Below the pieces are notes generated by a model. The model did not search any database, had not been told where the DNA came from, and worked only from the letters and a program-made list of their open reading frames with translations. Position numbers and translations under genes: made by a program. From contig DAHXOO010000001.1 in the NCBI GenBank assembly GCA_027364845.1, positions 48,202 through 112,201 on the forward strand: a DNA stretch of 64,000 nt, given 5' to 3'. How positions within the stretch are numbered: position 1 is the first letter of the stretch; every line of letters begins with the position of its first letter. This DNA is from Pseudomonadota bacterium (lineage in GTDB: Bacteria > Pseudomonadota > Gammaproteobacteria > Acidiferrobacterales > UBA6901). Below, piece by piece: positions 57,210-64,000 of the stretch.

Positions 57210-58640
57210 TCACGTCAAAATCCCGTCGTCGGATTCCCGTGCAACCACTTCGTACTTGCGCAGCTTTTCCACCAGTGTGGTGCGCCCCAACCTGAGGCGC
57301 TTCGCGGCCTGGGCCACGACACCGTCAGCCTCGTCGAGCGCCTGCTTGATCAAGCTGTACTCGAGGTTATTGAGATGCTCCTTGAGATCCAGGCCTTCGG
57401 CCGGCAGGCGTGTGGCCATGGCGAAGATCGCCGCGGCGCTGTCGTCAAGCGGCACTGACGGTCTGCAGACGACCCCGGGCATAAGGAATTTCTCCGGAAG
57501 ATCGCTGACATCCACAATCCCTCCCGGATGCAGAATGGCGAGACGCTCAATCAAGTTGGCGAGTTCGCGCACATTGCCTGGCCAGGGGTACTGGGTCAGA
57601 GCCACTACCGCTGCCGGGGTCAGGCGCACCGATCCGCGCCGCTCGTGTTCGATGCGTGCAATCAGCTCGTTGATCAGAAGGGGGACATCCTCGGTGCGTT
57701 CGCGTAGTGGCGGCATTTCGATCGGAAAGACATTCAGGCGGTAGAACAAATCCTCGCGGAATTTTCCGTCCTTGATCGCTTCCTCGAGATTGCGGTGAGT
57801 GGCGGCGATGATGCGGACGTTGGCGGTGATGCTCTTGTTGCTGCCGACGCGCTCAAAGGTGCGCTCCTGCAGAACGCGCAGCAGTTTCACCTGCATCGAA
57901 AGGCTCATGTCTCCGATCTCGTCCAGAAACAGCGTGCCATCCTCAGCCAGCTCAAACCTACCTTGACGCGCGCTTATGGCACCGGTAAACGCACCCTTCT
58001 CGTGACCGAACAGCTCGCTTTCCAGCAGATCGCTCGGGATCGCGCCGCAATTGATCGGAACAAACGCCTGGGCGCGGCGTGCGGAATGGTAATGCAGGTT
58101 ACGCGCGACTACTTCCTTGCCTGTGCCGGACTGGCCAAGGATCAGCACATTGGCCTCGGAATTGGTCACCTGCTCAATGAGCTTACGCACGCGCATCATG
58201 GCACGGCTGTTCCCGACTAAGCTGCGGAACAATTCCAACGGACGCTGCATGGCGGATTGCCGACGGGATTCGCGATATATCTCTGCCTGATGGAGCACGT
58301 ATGCGAGCTGCTGGTAACGGACCGGCATCTCGATATTACTCAATACACCTGCTGCAACCTCCGTGTTGATCGGGACATTCGCGGCCTTGTCCGCCAGCAG
58401 CAACACCGGCAGATGCTGATCCCACTCCTTGAGCGCATGAAACAGTTCCAGTTGGGCAATCTCAGACGCGCACACCCCAATGATCGCGGCCAGGACCGAT
58501 CCGCGCTGGCCGGCGGCGTCGCGCCAGTGCGTCCAGTCGGCGATGGTGACGGCCTGGTGATCGATAAACTCTATCAGAGTAGTGAGATAGCGCCGACGCT
58601 CGGCATCGGCGTCGATAACTAACACAGCCGGTCCAGCCAT
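57210..58640 (-). CDS. fleQ: Flagellar master regulator FleQ
   Basis: The 476-residue protein has an atypical receiver domain (no clear phospho-aspartate), an AAA+ domain with Walker A GQSGTGKE at 169-176 and GAFTGA at 216-221, and a C-terminal Fis-type helix-turn-helix (AAKRLRLGRTTLVEKLRKY). The motif LFRSLVG at 137-143, which in Pseudomonas FleQ binds c-di-GMP, is conserved. FleQ activates sigma-54 flagellar promoters and is restrained by FleN and c-di-GMP. A GGGGGAT site precedes ATG 58640. Confidence 0.95.
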   Translation of the reverse strand: MAGPAVLVIDADAERRRYLTTLIEFIDHQAVTIADWTHWRDAAGQRGSVLAAIIGVCASEIAQLELFHALKEWDQHLPVLLLADKAANVPINTEVAAGVLSNIEMPVRYQQLAYVLHQAEIYRESRRQSAMQRPLELFRSLVGNSRAMMRVRKLIEQVTNSEANVLILGQSGTGKEVVARNLHYHSARRAQAFVPINCGAIPSDLLESELFGHEKGAFTGAISARQGRFELAEDGTLFLDEIGDMSLSMQVKLLRVLQERTFERVGSNKSITANVRIIAATHRNLEEAIKDGKFREDLFYRLNVFPIEMPPLRERTEDVPLLINELIARIEHERRGSVRLTPAAVVALTQYPWPGNVRELANLIERLAILHPGGIVDVSDLPEKFLMPGVVCRPSVPLDDSAAAIFAMATRLPAEGLDLKEHLNNLEYSLIKQALDEADGVVAQAAKRLRLGRTTLVEKLRKYEVVARESDDGILT

Positions 58641-58798
58641 TTCTTATCCCCCTATGGACTTGCTATAGACCAAACACGCCGGTTTTTCCTTGTTTCTGCG
58701 ATGCGGTCAGCCGTCATTGAGCGGGCATACGACATCCCGTCAGTGAGTGCCGTAGCCCGATGTTGGCGACGAGCGTCAACAATCTGGCTCTCCACAAA

Positions 58799-58813
58799 GC
58801 AACGTCTGTGCCA
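58799..58813 (-). promoter_or_regulatory. Sigma-54-type promoter upstream of fleQ
   Basis: The minus strand reads TGGCACAGACGTTGC, an excellent match to the sigma-54 consensus with GG-N10-GC spacing. The predicted start, about 58788, leaves a leader of roughly 148 bases before fleQ. In Pseudomonas fleQ is read by sigma-70, so this element, if real, means fleQ depends on another sigma-54 activator or on itself. Confidence 0.7.
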
Positions 58814-58890
58814 TGGCTTCCGCTAGCGCCAGAAATTTGTCGGCGCCACCGGGTTTCCCTAGCGAAATCAAGACTATCATTTTTGATTAG

Positions 58891-58998
58891 CGTGCGATGC
58901 CGCTGGCCTGACACTGCCGACCAGCATGGGGATCATCGATTTGACTGGCGGGCCGGCGGCAGACTCCTGACACAGCACGTCAGATCCGGCATCGCACG
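58891..58998. repeat. Perfect 11-base inverted repeat, arms 86 bases apart
   Basis: CGTGCGATGCC at 58891-58901 is matched exactly by its reverse complement GGCATCGCACG at 58988-58998. The enclosed 86 bases contain further short complementary stretches. It could form a long stem-loop in the transcript leaving the PilZ-like gene or mark a DNA-binding or past insertion site. Confidence 0.7.
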
Positions 58999-59021
58999 GC
59001 CAACTCCATTGGCGGCGAAAA

Positions 59022-59615
59022 TCAATGCGCCTCATCGCGGCCCGTACCGCGGCGGGACTGGGCCACGGTACGGCGATGATGTACAAATATGATTTTCTCA
59101 AGCAGTTCGGCCACCGCATTACCCGGATCGTCGATATCCATCACCGTACGGAAACCATCCGCGGAAGGCTGAACGCTGCGCACCCTGCCTGAAAGAGTCA
59201 ATGGCCGTGGTACGTTCAGGCAAAGGTACAGGGCCACGTGGATGCGGCTACCCGGGGAAGGTGCCCGTGTATCGCTCCACTCTAAATCACGCGCATGCAG
59301 GCGCACAGCCAGCGATGGTGGTGGTGGCTCGTGGTGGATAAGCACACGTCCAATCAGGTCGAGAACGAGATCAAGCTTGGAATCGAGACGGCGCAGTTCC
59401 TGGGCTACGGCGGAATGGTCGTCGGCGAGTTCCTGCGGGCGCTCCTCCAGGACCGAGAGGATACGCAGAATCTCCTCGTTAGCAATCTGCACCGCGCGCT
59501 GCTGCAGCCCATCGACCGGGGTCGCCTCGCGCCAGCTGAGCGGCAGCAATCCCTCGAAGGCGATACCCGCCCCGAGCACATTCTGCGCCGATGTCGATAT
59601 GGAGTCGGTCATCAT
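59022..59615 (-). CDS. PilZ-like protein of the fliD-fliS-fliT operon
   Basis: The 197-residue protein has a helical N-terminal part (about 1-95) and a C-terminal region (SLAVRLHARDLEWSD, then GSRIHVALYLCLNVPRPLTLSGRVRSV, then FVHHRRTVAQSRRG) of PilZ type. The canonical DxSxxG motif is not evident, so c-di-GMP binding is doubtful. The start is set at ATG 59615 with GGAAG before it; GTG 59633 is possible. It closes the filament operon. Confidence 0.65.
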   Translation of the reverse strand: MMTDSISTSAQNVLGAGIAFEGLLPLSWREATPVDGLQQRAVQIANEEILRILSVLEERPQELADDHSAVAQELRRLDSKLDLVLDLIGRVLIHHEPPPPSLAVRLHARDLEWSDTRAPSPGSRIHVALYLCLNVPRPLTLSGRVRSVQPSADGFRTVMDIDDPGNAVAELLEKIIFVHHRRTVAQSRRGTGRDEAH

Positions 59616-59689
59616 GACGGCTTCCGGTAGCACCAGGAACTTCAGGTTACCGGATCACAGCGTGCTTCGCTAGCCGTCCGCCGCCCCGG

Positions 59690-60022
59690 CTAACGATACC
59701 CGCCGTAGGCGCGCTTTGCACGCTGGCGCATGTTAAGCTCGTTCAAGCTGGCGGCGATACGCTCCCGCTCGCTCTCCCCGAGCTCGGTGAGGCAGGCATT
59801 GAGCTCCAGCAGCCTCTTAATGCCGGCGGCGAGATAGGCCGACTCCTGGACGCCGGGCGTTACCGCGAAAAACTCGCGCAGCAGACACTGGCGGCTGGAC
59901 TCGAGCCGTTGCACTTCAGCCCAGTCCTGCAACTGCGCCTTCTCCAGCATCGCCACGGTCGTGGTGAGGATCAAATCAAATTTCGCTTGGCGCGCAACAT
60001 CGGATGTGGATCGGCTACTCAT
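59690..60022 (-). CDS. fliT: FliT-like flagellar export chaperone
   Basis: The 110-residue helical protein is the right size for FliT and follows fliS by 15 bases. It has LILTTTVAMLEKAQLQDWAEVQRLESSRQCLL and a basic C-terminus. FliT guards the cap protein FliD before export. Sequence in this family is poorly conserved, so position is the main argument. Confidence 0.8.
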   Translation of the reverse strand: MSSRSTSDVARQAKFDLILTTTVAMLEKAQLQDWAEVQRLESSRQCLLREFFAVTPGVQESAYLAAGIKRLLELNACLTELGESERERIAASLNELNMRQRAKRAYGGYR

Positions 60023-60037
60023 AACTACCGTACACCA

Positions 60038-60442
60038 TTAAGTAAGCTTTACGTTATCGGGGATGGCATCCCAAGCTGTCTTGATCTCGGTGAGCAGACT
60101 CATGACCTCACCGAGCAATTCAGGATCATTTTTGGCGTTCGCCAACAGCAGGCGCCGCTCCATGTAGTCATAAAGAAGATCCAGATTGCGTGCGATGTCG
60201 CCGCCAGCCTCCTTGTTGAGGCTGGAGCGCAAGCCACCGATGAGCATCAACGCCCCGCGGATTCGGTTGCCCTTGCCCGCCACCTCCCCGCGCAACATGT
60301 GGCCCTTGGCCACAGCAAGCCGGTCCAGTGCGCCGTCCAGCAACATCTGGATCAGGCGGTGCGGGCTGGCATATGAAACCTCGGCCATGTCCCCGGATTC
60401 GCCATACTGGCGCATAACGTTGTAAGGATTTGCTCGATTCAT
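60038..60442 (-). CDS. fliS: Flagellin export chaperone FliS
   Basis: The 134-residue protein has the FliS core (SPHRLIQMLLDGALDRLAVAKGHM, then GDIARNLDLLYDYMERRLLLAN). FliS binds the C-terminus of flagellin in the cytoplasm. It lies 60 bases after fliD. Confidence 0.96.
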   Translation of the reverse strand: MNRANPYNVMRQYGESGDMAEVSYASPHRLIQMLLDGALDRLAVAKGHMLRGEVAGKGNRIRGALMLIGGLRSSLNKEAGGDIARNLDLLYDYMERRLLLANAKNDPELLGEVMSLLTEIKTAWDAIPDNVKLT

Positions 60443-60502
60443 ATGGGATTCCCGGCTAAACTGGGTTTTGCGCCTCTGTCTTTCATTCCGGCTTTACCTC
60501 CG

Positions 60503-62671
60503 CTAACCACCAAGCTTGGTACTGGTCGATCCGGACTGACCGCCCGAATTGGACCACGGCAACGCCGCCAGCTCGTTGGTAAGAAGGCTGCCCGTCGAGT
60601 TGAGCTGGCCGACTAGGCTATCCATGGCATTGAACTCCTGGTAGTACATTGCCTGATCGTTGGCTATCTGCTGGTTCAGCTGAGTGATCTGGTTGTTGAT
60701 GCCGGTGATGGTGTTGTTGATGCCTGCGGTACGGGCGGCGATGGGACCGCTGCTGCTGAGCATCTGCGTCGCGAGATTGCTGAGCTGGTAGGCATAGCCT
60801 TCGGAATAGCCCACGGTACCTCTTGCACCGGTCAACCCTCCTGTGACCTGCAGCTGCAGACCATCCACTGGAGTACCGCTGGCCCCAGTCAGGTTCTGTC
60901 CCGATCCGCTCGCGGCATATCCGTCAATCGTACCAGCCACATCGACGCCGGCGGTTCCCGATGCGACGCCAAGACCGAGCGTGCTGCCGGTGTTCGTACC
61001 AGCAGAAGTGATGCTGACATTCGATGCCGAACCGTACTGGTTGGACGTGATCACGAACTGCGATCCCACGCTGTTGTAGGAAACCGACACCGCCGCGCCG
61101 GCAGCCTTGAGCGCGCTGTCGCCATTGATTTCCGACTGGATCTCGGACACCAGGCTCGACACCGTGGTGTACGTGCCCTGGTTGATGGTGATGGTGCCAC
61201 TCTGCACCCCGTTCACCGTGATGCCAAAGGTATTGTTGCTGGAGTTCAGAACGACCGGTGAGTTGAACGTCCCCCCGGTGCTGGCCAGCGCCGAGGTGGA
61301 GGCTCCCGTGAGGCTGCCCTGCGTTGCCAGCTGCGTGACGTTGACCGCGTAGGTACCCGGCTGGGTATTGGACCCGCTGCCCACATAGTTGATCTGGCTG
61401 TCGGTGGGAACACCCTGGGCAGCGAACAGTCCTGCCACCCCACTGAAGTTGCTGGAAAGCGCCGATTGCAGCTGCGACGTATTCAGCTGAAGAGTGCCAT
61501 CCGCCTGCACCGTCACACCGATTTGCGACAGGTTGGTGAAACCGCCTCCGAAACCGGTCAGGTTCTGATCCAGTGTATTCTGGATCTGCGTCAGCACCGA
61601 CCTCGTCGAGGCATCGCCCTGCAGCGGCCCCGCAGTCTGGGTAGCCGCATCATAGGCCGTCATGGCACTTACAGAACTGAACAAGGTGTTGTAGGCGTTC
61701 ACGAAATTGGTGACCGCCGTCGTTGCCGCCGTCGTGTCCTGGGACACCGTCAACGTAGTGGGCGACCCGGCCGTATTGGTCGCCAGCAGGTTGAGCGTAA
61801 CACCCTGGATTGCATTGGAAACCGTATTGCTCGAATTCGTGATGTTGACACCATCCACGGACAGGGTGGCATTCTGGGCGGCAACGGTCTGGGTCAGATT
61901 CTGGCCGCCGCCTACAGCCGCAGTCGGATCATAGGCAAGCTGCGACAACCCGGTCATGTTGGTGTTGGTGCCGTCGCCGTCGTTCACCGTTATCCGGAGG
62001 CTGTTGGCAGCGCCGCTCGTGTTCGAAGTCAGCACCAGCCGATTGCCGTTACCGTCGTTGAGGATCGAAGCGTTGACCCCGACATTAGCGGCGTTGATCG
62101 CCGAGGCGATGCCGCCCAGCGTGTCGTTGGAGCTGTTGATGACTACCGAACCGGCCGGCTGCGAATTGTTGAGCGTGAAGGTGCTACTGCCGCTGTCGTA
62201 GGTGCCGAACTGGAATGTCAAGGTACCGGTCCCTACCGTGGAAGAGGTGCTGGAGAAATCGCTCGACACCAGTGATTGCGCCTGTGCCAGCTGATTCACC
62301 TGGATGGAATAATTGCCCGGTATTGCATTGCCCGCCACGGTGGCGCTGAAGTGCGATGTATCGGATGTCGCCGAAGTCAGCGTCTGGAAATTCGAAATTC
62401 CACTCAAACCCTGCATCGAGGCCTGAAAAATCGAAAGAGAGCTCTGGAGCTGGCCATAGGCCGACAGCTGTGCCTGGTAGCCCGCTTCCTGGGTCTGAAG
62501 GGTCTGAACCGGAATACTGTCCGCGGCAACCAGTGCGCTCACCAGACTGTTGACGTTGATACCCGAACCAAGCCCGGTGGACGTGAGGATCGCCGCGCCG
62601 GTACCGCTCAATGAGGGAGCAGTGCCTCCTCCGGAGGAGGGCGTTGTTCCGGTAGGCAGAACTGTAGACAT
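60503..62671 (-). CDS. fliD: Flagellar cap protein FliD
   Basis: The 722-residue protein is much longer than the usual 450-500 residues. The N-terminal FliD domain (GLGSGINVNSLVSALVAADSIPVQTLQTQ) and C-terminal coiled coil (ITGINNQITQLNQQIANDQAMYYQEFNAMDSLVGQLNS) are present. The middle contains flagellin IN-type repeats (YSIQVNQLAQAQSL, YAVNVTQLATQGSL). The extra length probably forms exposed domains at the filament tip. A GAGGT site precedes ATG 62671. Confidence 0.95.
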   Translation of the reverse strand: MSTVLPTGTTPSSGGGTAPSLSGTGAAILTSTGLGSGINVNSLVSALVAADSIPVQTLQTQEAGYQAQLSAYGQLQSSLSIFQASMQGLSGISNFQTLTSATSDTSHFSATVAGNAIPGNYSIQVNQLAQAQSLVSSDFSSTSSTVGTGTLTFQFGTYDSGSSTFTLNNSQPAGSVVINSSNDTLGGIASAINAANVGVNASILNDGNGNRLVLTSNTSGAANSLRITVNDGDGTNTNMTGLSQLAYDPTAAVGGGQNLTQTVAAQNATLSVDGVNITNSSNTVSNAIQGVTLNLLATNTAGSPTTLTVSQDTTAATTAVTNFVNAYNTLFSSVSAMTAYDAATQTAGPLQGDASTRSVLTQIQNTLDQNLTGFGGGFTNLSQIGVTVQADGTLQLNTSQLQSALSSNFSGVAGLFAAQGVPTDSQINYVGSGSNTQPGTYAVNVTQLATQGSLTGASTSALASTGGTFNSPVVLNSSNNTFGITVNGVQSGTITINQGTYTTVSSLVSEIQSEINGDSALKAAGAAVSVSYNSVGSQFVITSNQYGSASNVSITSAGTNTGSTLGLGVASGTAGVDVAGTIDGYAASGSGQNLTGASGTPVDGLQLQVTGGLTGARGTVGYSEGYAYQLSNLATQMLSSSGPIAARTAGINNTITGINNQITQLNQQIANDQAMYYQEFNAMDSLVGQLNSTGSLLTNELAALPWSNSGGQSGSTSTKLGG

Positions 62672-62750
62672 GATATCGTAACCTCGCTCGGCAGCTACCC
62701 AGAATCGCGGATCTGCCAGTCTTCGGAGCTAAATGCAAAAAGGGGACCAA

Positions 62751-63107
62751 CTACGCTTTGGCCCGCACTATCAACCCCTGAAGTCCATCGAGAGCATGCG
62801 CGATGGCCATGACTTCCTCCGACGGAATCTGGCGAATGACCTGGTGAGTCTGGGAATCCACGACCGTGACGACCACCTGGTGGGTCTGGCGGTCCACCCG
62901 AAACTCGAGCTCGCGCTGCATGTTCTGCACGTATCCGTTCAGATGACCAACAGCCTGCGCCAGATCGGCGGTACTGTGCTGGCTTTCCGGCAACGCCGGC
63001 GGAGACGTCTGGCCGCTGCCCGGCAATTCTTGCCGCGGCTGCGAGCCGGATGCCGCATTCGGTAGTGCTACGGCATTCGGCGGCTGGTTGACCAAATCTA
63101 CAGGCAT
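62751..63107 (-). CDS. flaG: FlaG-family protein
   Basis: The 118-residue protein has a Pro/Gln-rich start and a FlaG domain (VQNMQRELEFRVDRQTHQVVVTVVDSQTHQVIRQIPSEEVMAI). FlaG affects filament length in polar flagella. It lies between fliC and fliD, its usual place. AGGAAAG precedes ATG 63107. Confidence 0.93.
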   Translation of the reverse strand: MPVDLVNQPPNAVALPNAASGSQPRQELPGSGQTSPPALPESQHSTADLAQAVGHLNGYVQNMQRELEFRVDRQTHQVVVTVVDSQTHQVIRQIPSEEVMAIAHALDGLQGLIVRAKA

Positions 63108-63137
63108 GGTCTTCTTTCCTCCAGGACTACGGCTGAC

Positions 63138-63165
63138 AGCCCGGAGCACAACGGCGCTCCGGGCT
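63138..63165 (-). terminator. Hairpin after fliC
   Basis: A perfect ten-base stem (AGCCCGGAGC paired with GCTCCGGGCT) encloses an eight-base loop, about 65 bases after the fliC stop. There is no U-run, so it may act as a 3'-end stabiliser of the abundant fliC mRNA as well as, or in place of, a terminator. Confidence 0.6.
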
Positions 63166-63231
63166 GAGGCCTTACTACTATGTGCAGCGACATCCTAGTC
63201 TGAAAGACTCCTTAACTTAGTTACCTCTGCC

Positions 63232-64000
63232 TTACTTCAGCAGAGCCAAGATCGTCTGCGGCTGTGCATTGGCCTGGGCCAGCATCGCAATACCAGCCTG
63301 CTGCAGCACTTCGGCACGGGTGAGATTGGCCGTCTCGGCCGCAAAGTTGGCGTCCTGAACGTTGCTACGTGCCGCCGTCTGGTTGTCCACTGCCGTCTGA
63401 AGATTGGCAGAGATCAACTGAAAGCGGTTCTGGATGGCACCGAACGTCGCCTGCAGATTGTCGACCGACTGCAGCGCCGAATCCACACGCTTGATCGCGT
63501 CGTTGGCGCTCGCCACCGTCGACACGTTGACGCTGCCCAGCGTCGTGGCGTCCTGGGCAATGGTGTAGTCGGTCGCTGTTCCCGACGACCCTCCGAAACC
63601 GAGGTCATTGGCCTGGCTAGTGATCACGATGTTGTTGGTGGCGCTCAGGGATAGCGTTCCTGTCACGTCGCCGCCGACCGAGGTGGCACCACCCGTACCC
63701 GCAGCGATGTTGGTCCAACCGCTGGCTCCGCCGGTCACCGCAACTGCGCCGGAGGTGGTATTGTCGTAGATGCTCCCGGCGGTATAGGCGCCGCTGGAAG
63801 CGGTGGTGCCAAAGTTCGCAGTGATGGTTTGAGCCGTTGCCGAAGTCAACACGATATTGCCGCTGGAATCAACGCTCGCGACAGCAGTCACTCCGCTTGT
63901 GCCATTGATCGCAGCTGCAAGTTCGGAAGCCGTGATTTGGCCGCTTCCGTCTGCAGAAAGAGTGATGGCCGTGCCGTTGACTTTGCCTACCGTATACGAA
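63232..64000 (-). CDS. fliC: Flagellin, C-terminal part (gene runs off the window)
   Basis: About 255 residues are present, open to the window edge. The sequence ends in the conserved flagellin C-terminal D0/D1 domain (AIKRVDSALQSVDNLQATFGAIQNRFQLISANLQ, RSNVQDANFAAETANLTRAEVLQQAGIAMLAQANAQPQTILALLK). The part before it contains variable-domain sequence with Flagellin_IN-type features (VNGTAITLSADGSGQITASELAAAING). This is the FliA-dependent filament subunit; its promoter lies outside the window. Confidence 0.95.
   Translation of the reverse strand, partial: SYTVGKVNGTAITLSADGSGQITASELAAAINGTSGVTAVASVDSSGNIVLTSATAQTITANFGTTASSGAYTAGSIYDNTTSGAVAVTGGASGWTNIAAGTGGATSVGGDVTGTLSLSATNNIVITSQANDLGFGGSSGTATDYTIAQDATTLGSVNVSTVASANDAIKRVDSALQSVDNLQATFGAIQNRFQLISANLQTAVDNQTAARSNVQDANFAAETANLTRAEVLQQAGIAMLAQANAQPQTILALLK

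Larger units (their letters stand above)
58641..59021. other. Regulatory region between the PilZ-like gene and fleQ
   Basis: The 381 bases hold the sigma-54-type site at 58799-58813, a perfect 11-base inverted repeat (58891-58901 and 58988-58998) and an A-rich palindrome ATCATTTTTGAT at 58877-58888. No convincing gene is present. The minus-strand frame at 58714-58914 runs across the promoter and is not accepted. Confidence 0.5.

Noticed and set aside
58714..58914. Minus-strand frame of 66 codons upstream of fleQ
   Set aside because: It runs across the sigma-54-type site and has no ribosome-binding site.
61466..62275. Plus-strand frame of 269 codons
   Set aside because: Antisense to fliD, whose Flagellin_IN-type repeats account for the sequence.
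1..64000. CRISPR arrays, insertion sequences, prophage genes, rRNA and tRNA
   Set aside because: No regular direct repeats with spacers, transposase frames, phage structural genes or tRNA cloverleafs were noticed by eye.

Overview
The window looks like chromosomal DNA from a G+C-rich gammaproteobacterium with a polar flagellum of the Pseudomonas/Vibrio type. The evidence is the gene order: tldD, nit, yhdP, rng, maf, rlmH, rsfS, nadD, proA, holA, lptE, leuS, then lnt, corC, ybeY, phoH, miaB, followed by one very large flagellar and chemotaxis locus. Regulation is of the FleQ/FleS-FleR/sigma-54/FliA/FleN/FlhF kind. The species cannot be named from the sequence. I saw no rRNA, tRNA, CRISPR array or intact mobile element. 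Nearly all genes lie on the minus strand, so transcription mostly runs from high to low coordinates.

Positions 1-24.5 kb hold housekeeping genes with very tight packing (many ATGA/GTGA/TGATG overlaps). They cover RNA processing (rng, ybeY, miaB, rlmH, leuS), envelope biogenesis (yhdP, lptE, lnt, an OmpH/Skp-like chaperone, corC), NAD and proline synthesis (nadD, proA), the replication clamp loader (holA), ribosome silencing (rsfS) and the start of tldD. Between lnt and the OmpH-like gene (about 16.5-19.1 kb) lies a decayed two-component/c-di-GMP module. It contains a kinase remnant, then a receiver-PAS-GGDEF-EAL gene with a frameshift, an in-frame stop and an internal deletion.

Positions 24.5-28.4 kb hold accessory flagellar genes. 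On the plus strand there is a FliK-like protein coupled to a stand-alone FlhB C-terminal domain protein. Facing them is a GAF-like/GGDEF diguanylate cyclase, then a DUF2802 gene and an unannotated 61-codon ORF coupled to it.

Positions 28.5-38.2 kb are the chemotaxis and motor block. In transcription order these are fleN, fliA, cheY, cheZ, cheA, cheB, motC, motD, parC, parP, cheW. ParC/ParP suggest polar positioning of the chemoreceptor array. Positions 38.2-54.4 kb hold the flagellar basal body, motor switch and export apparatus: fliE, F, G, H, I, J, then fliK, then fliL, M, N, O, P, Q, R, flhB, flhA, flhF. Positions 54.4-64 kb hold the regulators fleQ and fleSR and the filament genes fliC (partial), flaG, fliD, fliS, fliT and a PilZ-like protein.

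Four sites with GG-N10-GC spacing match sigma-54 promoters. They precede fleQ, fleSR, fliK and fliL. Together with FleQ (c-di-GMP-binding motif LFRSLVG), the GGEEF cyclase and the PilZ-like protein, this suggests c-di-GMP-tuned control of a sigma-54-dependent hierarchy. The sigma-54-type site in front of the master regulator fleQ is the least expected element.
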